Assembly: GCA_020796225.1 (NCBI GenBank)
Contig: CM036768.1
Coordinates: forward strand, 39,816,789 to 39,880,788
Reading direction: 5' to 3'
Origin: Arion vulgaris
Taxonomy: Eukaryota > Mollusca > Gastropoda > Stylommatophora > Arionidae
Length of the DNA stretch: 64,000 bases
Under the pieces are notes generated by a model, which worked only from the letters and a program-made list of their open reading frames with translations, was not told where the DNA came from and ran no database searches. The translations under genes were made by a program, and so were the position numbers. Below are positions 1 through 11,205 of the stretch, piece by piece; the first letter of the stretch is position 1; each line of letters opens with the position of its first letter.

Positions 1-184
1 GGATCACGGGCCGCCACTGACTGAGCGTATTTCATGACCAAACAAACATATACAATCTTTGCAAAACATGAGGAATAAAGAGGGAATTGTTGAGGATAAA
101 TCCGAAAGAAATCATACATTTTGAACACATAAAAAAGAATGACACTGTTGAAAAACATAGGAGAAGAAAAGGTTATAGGTATCA

Positions 185-440
185 GTTATGGGTTCTCTCT
201 GTCGTGGGGGTAAGCTGCTAGCTTTTCACTTCAAAAGTACTATGTTTGTTTCCCCACTATAGCAGTCGGGATATTATCTAGTGATCCCTGATCTCAATGT
301 AGGTGAGATCAAGTTCCTAGTCTTATCGGAGACGATCGAAAAAACAATAGGTCACATGCTCAAGTTGGCACGTAAAAACGAACTTATAACTATTCAGAGA
401 ATATGGACTCAGTAGATACAGTCTGACCTTCCCTACGGCT
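185..440 (+). mobile_element. SINE D copy (tRNA-derived head)
   Basis: The head resembles a tRNA-derived promoter: a GGTAAGCTGCTAGC-like A box, then CACTTCAAAAGTACTATG and a weak GTTTGTTTCC B box. The body has the family blocks 'GATCCCTGATCTCAATGTAG', 'GAGATCAAGTTCCTAGTC' and 'GGAGACGA', which recur at 2262, 10193, 42225 and 57165. Confidence 0.6.
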
Positions 441-930
441 ATATTCTCTTCGGGTTTTTCAAGGTATGCCATCCACTCGAAGTTTTCATGACGTCATATC
501 AACTCGAACGTCTTTTTCATGACGTCATCCACTCGCGTTTTCATCTGGTTCGCTCGCTATATTCACCTGGTATATGTTACAACTCAATTTTGGGAGATGC
601 ATTACATCCAAACTATGATAGAAGAAGGCACTTCATCTGAGACAACAAAAATACAGCTATATTGGACATTCTGTTTTTGCCAATTTCTATGCTATCATAA
701 TAGTTATTTTCTAACGATATTTTATAGATCACACATTACGTTGCCTACTCTCTGTGTACGTTATGCGATTCTATATCCTTTAGTCAAAGATAATCACTGT
801 GGTTATTGTTCGGTTTTATTTGGAGTAAATTTCTGTATAGTGTTTATATTATTCCTTGTTACTATACATAATCCAATAATAGTACCATCATATGTAGACT
901 TTGCTGCATAGACACCAGAAAAATCATTAT
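441..930. other. Sequence without recognised feature
   Basis: AT-rich. A 130-codon ORF at 519-911 (+) is Phe/Tyr/Ile/Val-rich and lacks a recognisable domain. 'TCATGACGTCAT' and 'TCCACTCG' occur twice near 470-530. Confidence 0.4.
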
Positions 931-1286
931 TAGTTCTTGGTCTGCTTGTATTCTGTCTCTTCATCCAAACAGGGGCTGTAGTCACAGTTATTTTGTTCAC
1001 AATCATGGTGAAGATCAGTTAGTTCTTGGTCTGCTTGTATTATATCTCTTCATCCAAACAATGGCTGTAGTCACAGTTATTTTGTTCACAATCATGGTGT
1101 AGATCAGTTAGTTCTTGGTTTGCTTGTATTCTGTCTCTTCATCCAAACAGTGGCTGTAGTCACAGTTATTTTGTTCACAATCATGGTGTAGATCAGTTAG
1201 TTCTTGGTCTGCTTGTATTCTGTCTCTTCATCCAAACAGTGGCTGTAGTCACAGTTATTTTGTTCACAATCATGGTGTAGATCAGT
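931..1286. repeat. Tandem array, 89-bp unit, 4 copies
   Basis: The unit starts TAGTTCTTGGTCTGCTTG; exact starts are 931, 1020, 1109 and 1198, a constant 89-bp period. Copies differ at a few bases only. The end of the last copy provides the left target site of the hAT-like element at 1283. Confidence 0.9.
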
Positions 1287-1576
1287 GTTTCCCAAACTTT
1301 TTTTGTGCTATGCCCCACCCAAGCTTTTCTAAAATTGTTATGCCTCAAATGTAACATATACATAATTTTTAATTTTCAACAATTGAATTGTTCACTGAAG
1401 AAACTTAAATGATAGGTTTTAGGAAGAAATCACTAGGAAATTGTTGAGGAAACACAGTTAATAAATTTTCAAAACATGTAATTGAGAACTGCAATTCCAA
1501 TATATAATTGCCCAACTTAACAATCAAATTGACTCCCTGCCCCCTTTGGGTGTGGACCCCATGTTGGTAAACACTG
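1283..1576. mobile_element. hAT-like non-autonomous DNA element (MITE)
   Basis: The left end reads CAGTGTTTCCCAAAC and the right end, reverse-complemented, reads CAGTGTTTACCAACATGG: terminal inverted repeats of the hAT type. It is flanked by an imperfect 8-bp duplication, GTGTAGAT and GTGTGGAC (6 of 8 match). There is no transposase; the interior is AT-rich. CAGTG termini with 8-bp duplications are hallmarks of hAT elements. Confidence 0.6.
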
Positions 1577-1606
1577 GTGTGGACAGTACATATTGTGTAC
1601 ATAATT

Positions 1607-1860
1607 TCGCCCGTGTGTTACCGGGGCTCGCAAGGGAGCAAAGAATAGTAACACTGCCACCTACAAGGCATGTCGTTAGAGGCGACTGAGGTAGGGGTCT
1701 AGGGAAGCTACCTAGTAAATAAAAAGCGACGCAGAAATCGGATGTGCTGGCCTATGTGTAGATGCATAACTGGTACAACGTACACTCGCTCTTAGGCTCG
1801 GATCACATATAAATCATAAAGCGTGGTTAACAAGTGGTCGATATGGAACATTCGAAGATG
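1607..1860 (+). mobile_element. SINE A copy
   Basis: Colinear blocks are TTACCGGGGCTCGCAAGGG, AAAGAATAGTAACACTGCC, ACAAGGCATGTCGTTAGAGG, GGGTCTAGGGAAGC, AAATCGGATGTGCTGGCC, CTTAGGCTCGGATCACATA, and the 3' end AACAAGTGGTCGATATGG. No clear tRNA A/B boxes are seen at the 5' end. Confidence 0.7.
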
Positions 1861-2261
1861 TGTACTTAATTCATCTGCTGTAGTGACAAGTATCTCAGGC
1901 AGCAAAGTGTATCACTACTTGGGTGTGTTTTCACTCATCCAGCACACACACGTCAACTATTATTAATAATAGTAATAATGGTAATACATTTCAGTTCCCG
2001 CTGGAGCACATGTCGTCAACAAAGTGTTTATCGTTTTTGTTATCATTTGACACGTGTAATTTCTTTGATTTAACTGTGCGTTTCATGTTTGTTAAACTTT
2101 GGACTTTTATTATTCTACCCGATGTGATAGTCAACTCACACTCCAGAAATCCTTAATCACTTCTTACGACACTTGTTGTATGTTTAAATGTTAATAATCG
2201 TTGCTCCCCTTTCGAGCCTTGGTAACATATGGGCAACTTGAATTGTAAAGTTCAACACTTA

Positions 2262-2620
2262 ACAGTGGCGGGGAGGTAATGTGCTCACCTCTCGCTTGAA
2301 AAGTACTCGATTTGTTCCTACTCGGGATGAAGTGGTTATTTTCCCAGAGATCTCTTATCCCAGTGTAGGGGAAATCGAGTTCCTTGTCCTGTCGGAGTCA
2401 AGTTAATACATGTTCATTCGATTATTCATTAAATTATTGAAATTTAATTCCTACAAATTTTTAACCATCCTTAAAATTACAACTGGGACCTTTGTTGGTG
2501 CTACGGAGTTCGGGCTCTACCGCTGAGATTTTCCTCGAGTAAGAAGGATATCGGAGCATACATGGTTATTCACCGAGATGTATTGAAGATGTTCCAATCA
2601 AACAATCAATGCTAGTAGAC
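2262..2620 (+). mobile_element. SINE D copy, long form
   Basis: The head block GGTAATGTGCTCACCTCTCG and the body block CAGTGTAGGGGAAATCGAG are shared with the other family D copies. The 3' part runs through CCTTAAAATTACAACTGGG, TGGTGCTACGGAGTT and GGAGCATACATGGTTATTCA to GAAGATGTTCC. This intact copy shows what the minisatellite at 10.5 kb replaced. Confidence 0.65.
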
Positions 2621-3324
2621 CTGTTTTCAATGGCCAACAATTAGATACCATATATTATTTTCTACTTCTTCAATAATTTATCATCATTATTGTGATTGTT
2701 GCTCTTCGACCCAAATGCCGCAATATATACACGTAATTGAAGAACTGGAGAGTGTGTGCATATTTCTGCCCTTCGTGGACACAAGCTAGCATTGGACGGC
2801 TATAGTAGTAGGAACTGAGAATTTACTATTTGTTACTCAATGATATGTGTATATTTATATTTTACCGTCAATTGTTGCTTCTTTTCCTGTTGTTTCTGCT
2901 ATATATATATATTATAAATGTGTGTGTATTATAGATATATATATATATGTGTGTTTATATATTTCTCTGCCCAACGAGACTTATAAATAAATATATATAT
3001 ATATTCCCTTAAATTGCTCCTGTCCTGTTAAATTAAACTGCGTATTTTCCTGTTGTTTCTGGCTATGTATACAATTTGCTTTTTGTCTTGACTTCTCAAT
3101 ATTGAAATATTGTGTACTGTACTGATAACACATGTGTTATCACCGCGCTACCTGTAGGTCAACACATTTTATTGTTCACAATTTTGCCCTTTCCAATATT
3201 TATTTTTTACTGCGCAGTCTATTATTGTCTGAGCCTTCTTGTCTTCTTTTACATTTTGACCCATGTACTTGTTAAAAACATGTTGGATGTCAGATGTTAC
3301 TGAACATGATCATGCTATCGGACG
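2620..3324. other. Non-coding stretch with TA/TG microsatellites
   Basis: Short (TA)n and (TG)n tracts lie at 2900-3005. No coding signal is seen. Confidence 0.5.
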
Positions 3325-3795
3325 TGTGTTGCCGGGGCTCGCAAGAGGAGCAAAGAATAGTAACACTGCGATCTACAAGGCATGTCGTAAGAGGTGACTG
3401 AGGTAGGGGTCTAGGAAAACTATCCCAGTAAATACAATCATCAAATAGCTTGTCCTGAGCAGAACTTTGTCACCCCAACAGTCCTCCGGAATCTCTATCT
3501 CTCTCATAGGCCAGATGTCCTCCTCTGCAGCCGTCATATTCAGACCATCAGTTACATGTTGAATCCATCTTCTCCGTGGTCTTCCTCTTATCTTTGCCTG
3601 TGTACATCCTTCCATGATGGTCCTCTCCAGCCCTTCGTGACTTTTTCGTAAATAAAATGCGTCCCAAGAGATTGGATGTGCTGGCCTACTTGTAGGCGCA
3701 TAACTGGCACAGCGTACAATCAATCTTAGGCTCGGATCACATACAAAGCACAGAGAGTGTTAACAAGTGGTCGATATGGAGCGTTGGAAGAAGAA
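3325..3795 (+). mobile_element. SINE A copy split by a LINE insertion
   Basis: The 5' half (3325-3434) and 3' half (3648-3795) together make one family A element, ending TGGAGCGTTGGAAGAAG. They are separated by 213 bp of minus-strand LINE. GTAAATA at 3428-3434 is repeated at 3648-3654 as target-site duplication. Confidence 0.75.
3435..3647 (-). mobile_element. LINE 3' fragment nested in SINE A
   Basis: The minus strand encodes a LINE C-terminus with G-R-P-R-R-R-W-I, V-T-D-G-L-N-M-T and W-G-D-K-V-L. This is the usual end of reverse-transcriptase ORFs of this kind of LINE. It is 5'-truncated, ends in a TTTGATGATTG-like tail and is flanked by 7-bp direct repeats GTAAATA. Dead copy. Confidence 0.8.
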
Positions 3796-4089
3796 TGACT
3801 ATGCTCCCAAACATATTATTGTGAAGCAGTAAACATAGTTTACATAGGGAGGAGGGAAGGGTATGTGCGTGTACACTCTAGAACTGATCCATTGCAAGAT
3901 CTGTTCCATTGACACTTATATTGCAACTAAAGCAATTCAGAATCACAAGCTAAGTTAGTCACCTGTCAGGCCGAATCAGAAGTCTTAAGCCAGCTAGTCG
4001 TAGGATCATCAGTATGTATGTATACTTTTGTGAATCTGTTTTGGGATTGAGTGAAGGTCTGTCCAGGATGCTTTGAGATCGGAACATTA

Positions 4090-4545
4090 GCAGTAATAGT
4101 CGTATCGTATCTTAACTCCCGCTCTCTCGCACACAGACAATACCGCTCTTACATACAACACCCCGCTCTCTGTCTCAGATACAACACTTCTACCTCTCTC
4201 AGATTAGACGTCACATCTCTCTCTCTCGCTCAGACAGCACCTCTCTCTCATACCACCTATTTATCTCATACAATCCATATCTCCCTCGCAGACATACATC
4301 ATATCGCTCCCTCTCACATACAACTATCTCACACACACACACACCTCTCTCTCTCTCTCTCTCTCTCTCTCATACAACACATCGCTCACACACATAACAC
4401 ACATACATCTCCCACTCAGACAGACAGCACTTCTCTCTCTCTCTCTCTCCTTTATCTTATACAACACATCTCTCACACACATACACCATCTCTCTCTCAG
4501 ACAACCACATCTCTCTCTTCATTCCTCCAAACTATTTTTAAAACA
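4090..4545. repeat. CT/CA-rich low-complexity tract
   Basis: Pyrimidine-rich sequence with CT runs (about 4348-4370 and 4435-4450) and CACACA runs. It produces a long Ser/Thr/His-rich ORF that I do not regard as a gene. Confidence 0.8.
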
Positions 4546-4941
4546 AATTAATAGGTTTGATCTTTCAAGTAAAAAAAAAAACCTTTCTTGTTGTCCACTG
4601 CGCAATTATCCTTATACAAGTATCTTTGCTATTTTTGTGATCTCTTGTTGTGTATTGTTTGTGATAGAGAATTTCCACAATGTGTTTCAATAATGGATGC
4701 TATTAATGTTTCATGAATCTCGCTGGGTGTGTCCCCCGTAACATTGTTGGATGTAGTCTCTATAACAGCCAGCGCCTATCTTCAAGCATTGACCTCATCT
4801 GACCCTTCAACATTTCTCTCTATCTATGTGTTCGTATATTATTTGATCAGGCCACTGACGATCTACCACATCGTCTCATTTCTATATACTGTTTATCTCT
4901 GCATATTTTCATCGCTTACTCTTTCATTATCCTATCTATCT

Positions 4942-5152
4942 GCCCGTCTGCCCAGCGTGTTCGTAGCGCGTTGGACTTCGGGTGACTATCCCTCTGTGTG
5001 TACGGGTTCAATTCCGTGGGATGGCAGAAAAAGCCACAGATTTCCCAGATTTACGGTGTTCGTGGCACCGAACCGAAGGGTTACGATGTCCATGGCACCT
5101 GAGCCGAAGAGCTGAAAAGCTAAAGGCTTCTGGATCGACAAAAAAAAAAAAA
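4942..5152 (+). mobile_element. SINE T1, full length with target duplication
   Basis: tRNA-derived SINE: A-box region TTCGTAGCGCGTTGGAC, B box GGGTTCAATTCC, a body ending CTTCTGGATCGAC, and a poly-A tail. It is flanked by a perfect 12-bp duplication TCCTATCTATCT at 4930-4941 and 5153-5164, which fixes the element at 211 bp. Other copies are at 50447, 58862 (-) and 47385 (partial). Confidence 0.85.
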
Positions 5153-5196
5153 TCCTATCTATCTTTCTCTTTCTCTCTCAACTTTCACGAAACGAT

Positions 5197-5393
5197 GCAG
5201 TCTCGTATTTCTTGCCTTGCAGTCTCGTATTTCTTGCCTTGCAGTCTCGTATTTCTTGCCTTGCAGTCTCGTATTTCTTGCCTTGCAGTCTCGTATTTCT
5301 TGCCTTGCAGTCTCGTATTTCTTGCCTTGCAGTCTCGTATTTCTTGCCTTGCAGTCTCGTATTTCTTGCCTTGCAGTCTCGTATTTCTTGCCT
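5197..5393. repeat. Tandem array, 22-bp unit, 9 copies
   Basis: The unit is GCAGTCTCGTATTTCTTGCC plus TT, essentially identical in all copies. Because 22 is not a multiple of 3, every frame cycles and several repetitive ORFs result on both strands. Confidence 0.92.
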
Positions 5394-5504
5394 GAAAACG
5401 TTCACATCCCTCAACACACCATACATTCACTCCTTTTAGAGCAATAATCGAGCACCACGATGCGGCCACAAAAATGTATGTATATAAAAATGGCACAATA
5501 CAGG

Positions 5505-5720
5505 CTAGAAATCATCATCATCAAATAGCTTGTCCTGAGCAGAACTTTGCCACTCCAACAGTCCTCCGGAATTTCTCTCTCTCTCATAGGCCAGATGTCC
5601 TGCCTCTGGAATCGTCATGTTCGAACCATCAGTTACATCTTGAATCCATCTTCTTCTTGGTCTTCCTCTTCTCTTTGTCAGTATGCATACTTCCATGATG
5701 GTCTTCATCTGGAAATACAC
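5505..5720 (-). mobile_element. LINE 3' fragment, same family as 3435-3647
   Basis: The minus-strand peptide has R-G-R-P-R-R-R-W-I-Q-D-V-T, N-M-T-I-P-E-A-G and S-A-Q-D-K-L-F followed by Asp codons from a TGATGATGATG tail. It is strongly similar to the fragment at 3.4 kb at DNA level. It is 5'-truncated to about 210 bp. Confidence 0.75.
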
Positions 5721-6014
5721 GCAACAATTATAATGTCTCAGACATCATAAAGCAAATTTCTGCTTGAAGAATTCTATCAGAAATAATTGTCAAAATATGA
5801 TGTTTCCTCCAATGTTATAATGAGAGATATTAAGCTGTTGTGTTTGAATCCATTATAAACCCACTTTTCTTCTGTCCTTGTCTTTGTTTGCTGTATTGTT
5901 CATACTTTGTGACATTTTGACACCAATGTTTTTCCTTGTTAATAACGTACTTTAACCAACATTACCGATGCTTTTATTGTACATTTTTAACACCAATGAA
6001 TTATTGCATTATTC

Positions 6015-7185
6015 CTACTTAGTACTGTCTGAACACCAATGTTTATGTTGCATTGTTCCGTCTTAGTACTGTCTGACCACCAATGTTTATGTTGCGTTGT
6101 TCCGTCTTAGTACTGTCTGAACACCAATGTTTATGTTGCATTGTTCCTACTTAGTACTGTCTGAACACCAATGTTTATGTTGCATTGTTCCTACTTAGTA
6201 CTGTCTGAACACCAATGTTTATGTGTGTTGTTCCTACTTAGTACTGTCTGAACACCAATGTTTATGTTGTGTTGTTCCTACTTATGATTCATTCTGTCTG
6301 AACACCAATGTTTATGTTGCATTGTTCCTACTTAGTACTGTCTGAACACCAATGTTTATGTTGCATTGTTCCTACTTAGTACTGTCTGAACACCAATGTT
6401 TATGTTGCATTGTTCCTACTTAGTACTGTCTGAACACCAATGTTTATGTTGCATTGTTCCTACTTAGTACTGTCTGAACACCAATGTTTATGTTGCGTTG
6501 TTCCTACTTAGTACTGTCTGAACACCAATGTTTATGTTGTGTTGTTCCTACTTAGTACTGTCTGAACACCAATGTTTATGTTGTGTTGTTCCGTACTTAG
6601 TACTGTCTGAACACAATGTTTATGTTTGCATTGTTCCTACTTAGTACTGTCTGAACACCAATGTTTATGTTGCATTGTTCCTACTTAGTACTGTCTGAAC
6701 ACCAATGTTTATGTTGCATTGTTCCGTCTTAGTACTGTCTGAACACCAATGTTTATGTTGCATTGTTCCGTCTTAGTACTGTCTGAACACCAATGTTTAT
6801 GTTGCGTTGTTCCGTCTTAGTACTGTCTGAACACCAATGTTTATGTTGCATTGTTCCTACTTAGTACTGTCTGAACACCAATGTTTATGTTGTGTTGTTC
6901 CTACTTAGTACTGTCTGAACACCAATGTTTATGTTGCATTGTTCTACTTAGTACTGTCTAGACACCAATGTTTATGTTGCATTGTTCCTACTTAGTACTG
7001 TCTGAACACCAATGTTTATGTTGCATTGTTCCTACTTAGTACTGTCTGAACACCAATGTTTATGTTGCATTGTTCCTACTTAGTACTGTCTGAACACCAA
7101 TGTTTATGTTGCATTGTTATTACCTCAAAAGTGCATGTCTACTAGTACTGTCTGAACACCAATGTTTATGTTGTGTTGTTATATT
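6015..7185. repeat. Tandem array, 44-bp unit, about 26 copies
   Basis: The unit begins CTTAGTACTGTCTGAACACC and continues AATGTTTATGTTGC(A/G)TTGTTCCTA. Variants are TTGCAT, TTGCGT and TTGTGT, and CCGTC versus CCTAC. Diverged half-copies with 'ACACCAATG' precede the array from about 5920. Confidence 0.92.
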
Positions 7186-7759
7186 GATATTGTTTTGCCA
7201 CTGATGTATTTCCGTTGTTCAATTGATGTTTTATCAGACCTTTATCTTTGTGCTGTTGTCAGACGTTCTACTTGATGCTTCTGAGAAAATGATTTGTCAT
7301 ATTTTGGTGCAGTTTTCATACGAATGTATTACCTCAGAAACATCACATACTACCACCCATTTCTTCAGCACAACCTGTCATTCATATTATTTATCTGCTT
7401 TGTTACTATTAAAAGATTGTTACGCTGTGTTATAGGAACACTGCGATATCTGCTCCGTTCGGCCCGATACGTATGTTTCTACACGGCATTTATTCGCGGA
7501 GTTGATCAAGGTGGGAGTCAATGACACACACAATCATAGTTAGAACAACCCGTGCCTCACACCCAGTGAATATCCAATATCATACATTTGGAAACTATGA
7601 GAATGTGAAGAGTAGACATACGCATCCTTCTTCTTCTTCTTTTACCTTGTTATTCGTCTCAGGGATGAAATATTTGGTTACATCAGTTGGACCTTCTTCA
7701 TCTTTACAGACGGTCAATTGACAAGTGTTTTACTGTGACAACTTCTTTGAGTTATCACT

Positions 7760-8298
7760 TTTGTCTTTCAGCTCATACATAGGTCTGTATCAAAAGAATC
7801 TGCGTCCTTGCGCAATATCGCTTTCCACACAACTCTGTCATCAGTTAGTTTTTCCCATGTGCTGGGACCTATAGAAAAGTATTTCATTGAGACTTTGCAG
7901 ACATCTTTATATCTGAGCAGTGGTCTGCCCTGGTGCCTCTTCCCCTTCCGAAAGTTCACAGAACAACATATGTTTTGGTATGCGACACAAGTTTCCATTC
8001 TTCTCACATGCCTAACCATCTTAGTTGTCTACTGCTGAGCATGCCCATGATGGAAGGCAGGTTTGCACGTTGCATTACTTCAGAGTTGGTTATCTTGTCG
8101 TACTGCCTAATGTTCATAATCTTGTGGAGATATCGAAGGTGAAAGATGTACTTCAGAGTTGGTTATCTTGTCGTACTGCCTAATGTTCATAATCTTGTGG
8201 AGACGAGATCGAAGGTTGGTTATCTTGTCGTACTGCCTGATGTTCATAATCTTGTGGAGACGACATCGAAGGTTGGTTATCTTGACATCAGAGATCAC
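7760..8298 (-). mobile_element. LINE 3' fragment with internal tandem duplication
   Basis: The minus strand encodes a LINE C-terminus: D-K-I-T-N-S-E-V-M-Q-R-A-N-L-P-S-I, then (one frameshift) H-V-R-R-M-E, G-K-R-H-Q-G-R-P-L-L-R-Y-K-D-V-C-K, ending near 7768. The upstream part (L-H-K-I-M-N-I-R-Q-Y-D-K-I-T-N) is present three times at 8085-8290. Thus a LINE segment has begun to expand in tandem. Confidence 0.8.
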
Positions 8299-8410
8299 CT
8301 TAGGAGGAAAGTCGTCTTAATAATTGGTTATAAGAACATGTCAAATTGTGTAGTCATAAGAGAAATATGATATTTTCCGCTACAGTCATTCACCATCTGA
8401 GCATGCTCCA

Positions 8411-8522
8411 TTCTGTGCATGTGGTGGTTGAGCCTGCAATGTCTAGTTCTGTGCATGTGGTGGTTGAGCCTGCAATGTCTAGTTCTGTGCATGTGATGGT
8501 TGAGCCTGCAATGTCTAGTTCT
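8411..8522. repeat. Tandem array, 36-bp unit, 3 copies
   Basis: The unit TTCTGTGCATGTGGTGGTTG continues AGCCTGCAATGTCTAG; the third copy has one A/G change. Confidence 0.88.
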
Positions 8523-8895
8523 AAATCGGAAAAGAGAAAGCATAGAGGTGTAATAGGGCGCGTCGACATGAAACAAACTTGATATAATTAATGAACTGAA
8601 CCTGATAAGTAAAGGAAAAAGTGAAAATGCATAATAACGCGTGCGTCGGACAGGTGACCAGATAGATTTCTCTCTCATGTGTGGAGATAAAGACAATAAT
8701 AGCGGTTGATTGACAACTCCACCATGTTCCACAGGGAGCAAGAAGTATATCATACTATTGGCAAGCGATCTTCACATTTATTCAATTAGCCACCAGTTTT
8801 CTCATGTTTATACATGTACAACCTACCTATGGAATGTCTACATAAATTGTAACACATTCTGTCAGCTTTGTTTTGTCAGAAGCACTTGTGAAGAA

Positions 8896-9532
8896 CATAT
8901 ATCTCCCAGTTTGAAGACCGCTGTTGTCAATGAAGTGAATAGAAAATAAGTGCATGGAAGTTGTGGTGGGTGGAAAACATACTTGACATATATCTCCCAG
9001 TTTGAAGACCGCTGTTGTCAATGAAGTGAATAGAAAATAAGTGCATGGAAGTTGTGGTGGGTGGAAAACATACTTGACATATATCTCCCAGTTTGAAGAC
9101 CGCTGTTGTCAATGAAGTGAATAGAAAATAAGTGCATGGAAGTTGTGGTGGGTGGAAAACATACTTGACATATATCTCCCAGTTTGAAGACCGCTGTTGT
9201 CAATGAAGTGAATAGAAAATAAGTGCATGGAAGTTGTGGTGGGTGGAAAACATACTTGACATATATCTCCCAGTTTGAAGACCGCTGTTGTCAATGAAGT
9301 GAATAGAAAATAAGTGCATGGAAGTTGTGGTGGGTGGAAAACATACTTGACATATATCTCCCAGTTTGAAGACCGCTGTTGTCAATGAAGTGAATAGAAA
9401 ATAAGTGCATGGAAGTTGTGGTGGGTGGAAAACATACTTGACATATATCTCCCAGTTTGAAGACCGCTGTTGTCAATGAAGTGAATAGAAAATAAGTGCA
9501 TGGAAGTTGTGGTGGGTGGAAAACATACTTGA
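8896..9532. repeat. Tandem array, 91-bp unit, exactly 7 copies
   Basis: The unit starts CATATATCTCCCAGTTTGAA and ends AAACATACTTGA. 637 bp equals 7 x 91 and I see almost no differences between copies. The stack of identical 61-codon minus-strand ORFs (starting M-T-T-A-V-F-K-L-G-D) comes from the repeat alone. Confidence 0.93.
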
Positions 9533-9839
9533 CCTACATATTCAATGAACTGGAGCACAAACATATAATGTCGATGAAACAACTATTTGAGTAACCTCTC
9601 TCTCTCTTTGTAGTTGTAGTCATGGTAGCTGTGATACATAGTGTTGGTATTCTTCTTCTTCTTCTTCTGCAAACATGTCAAGTTGTTGGTCATGCTATAT
9701 CTGCAGCTTTGTCGCCAGGAGGAACAGTTCAATCTTTTACATGTTCAGACAGTGGTCCCATAGTTTAGTCCACAACATCGCCAGATCGACTTCCAGTCAT
9801 ATATTGACTTGGCTTGAGTATGAGTTGCTTGTGAGCTTC

Positions 9840-10080
9840 TGTAGCTTCAGCGGTAGTGAGCTCGATCACAGCCCAGCGTACTTGGTTCAAATACCGCGGC
9901 AGACCATTTGGAAGCAAATTCGTTTCCATGGGAATTTTTCCGAAAGGTAAAAATAGACCTGACCGTTCAGAAAGCAATGACAAACTAGTGAACGTATAAG
10001 TGGTGTCTAGAAAATCAACGACTCGTTTGCTGTGGTTAATGGCTACGTCCTGTAAAGGATATACCCTGATTTTCATTTCA
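9840..10080 (+). mobile_element. SINE C copy
   Basis: Starts AGCGGTAGTGAGCTCGATC with B-box-like TTGGTTCAAATACC; continues GCAAATTCGTTTCCATGGG, GGTAAAAATAGACCTGACCG and GTGAACGTATAAGTGG to the 3' end CCTGATTTTCATTTCATG. Other copies are at 25510 and 26779 (-). Confidence 0.75.
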
Positions 10081-10192
10081 TGAGTTGGTTAAAGGTCTAT
10101 GCCCCAACCTGGGTTAGTCATCTACGAGAGAGTATTTATTTCCCTCCTATTCTCTTCTGCAATGTTGTATTTGTTATCATTTCTTTATGAGA

Positions 10193-10860
10193 CACTAGCG
10201 TTGAGGTACGGTGCTCACCTCTCGCTTCAAAAGTACTCATCTCCCCCATGAAGCGATCGGATTATTCCGCCCAGTGTTTCCTGATTTCAATGTAGGCAGA
10301 TCAAATTCCTAGTCATAGTAGAGACAGACAATAAAACGGAGATCCTATGTTCAAGTTACGCAGGTAAAAGTACACAGAACAATGTTCAATATATAAGACT
10401 ATGATAGGAAACTGAGTCTCAGACAATTAAACCAAAATTTAAAGTAAAATTCCTATCAATTTTCACCATTCTTAAAATTACATTGACAACTCGTTCATAC
10501 CCTCGCCGATGCTACTCGTTCATACCCTCGCCGATGCTACACGTTCATACCCTCACCGATGCTACACGTTCATACCCTCGCCGATGCTACACGTTCATAC
10601 CCTCGCCGATGCTACACGTTCATACCCTCGCCGATGCTACACGTTCATACCCTCACCGATGCTACACGTTCATACCCTCACCGATGCTACACGGTCATAC
10701 CCTCGCCGATGCTACACGGTCATACCCTCGCCGATGCTACAAAGTCTGTATGCTACGGCTGAGATCTTCATGTATTGGGAAAAATACCGGAGCACATATG
10801 GCTGATTATTCAGTAAAGTGCAATTACGATGTTCATATGAATGAATCAGTCAATCACTTC
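10193..10860 (+). mobile_element. SINE D copy interrupted by its own minisatellite
   Basis: The head (ACGGTGCTCACCTCTCGCTT) and body (TTTCAATGTAGGCAGATC, CTTAAAATTACATTGAC) match family D up to about 10486. The element resumes at 10741 with TACGGCTGAGATCTTC and GGAGCACATATGGCTGATTA. A 25-bp array lies between, exactly where other copies carry the GGTGCTACGGAGTTCG block. Confidence 0.65.
10488..10740. repeat. Tandem array, 25-bp unit, 10 copies, inside SINE D
   Basis: The unit is CGTTCATACCCTCGCCGATG plus CTACA. Variants are CTCACCG/CTCGCCG and CGGTC/CGTTC. It is bounded on both sides by SINE D sequence. Confidence 0.93.
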
Positions 10861-10944
10861 TATTCATCTGTTGAGGGAGTAGTTGTCGTAGACGAGACAT
10901 CGGTTGGTGAATGTCTGCAGTTTGGATCTGATATCCTTCTCTTC

Positions 10945-11205
10945 TTTCTTCTGTCTTGTTCTTCGAGCGCTCCATATCAACCACTTGTTAAACACTATGT
11001 GTGTGATCTGAGACTAAGAGCGATTGTAATTTGTGCCAGTTATGTGCCTGCCTACATGTAGGCCAGCATATCCGACTTGTGCAACGCTTTTCATTTACTA
11101 GGGTAGCTTCCCTAGGCCCCTACATCAGTTGCCTCTTACAATATGCCTTGTAGGTCGTAGTGGTACTATTCTTTGCTTCCCTTGCGGCCTCAGCACCACA
11201 CGCGC
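10945..11205 (-). mobile_element. SINE A copy
   Basis: Reverse-complement blocks of family A: CCATATCAACCACTTGTTAA, GGCCAGCATATCCGACTTG, GGTAGCTTCCCTAGGCCCC and CTTGTAGGTCGTAGTGGTAC. Confidence 0.7.

Noticed and set aside
519..911. 130-codon ORF as a membrane protein gene
   Set aside because: Hydrophobic composition comes from AT-rich DNA; no splice site, domain or homologous motif seen.
5196..5395. CRISPR-like direct repeats
   Set aside because: Repeats are head-to-tail without unique spacers; the same holds for all arrays here. The context is animal DNA.
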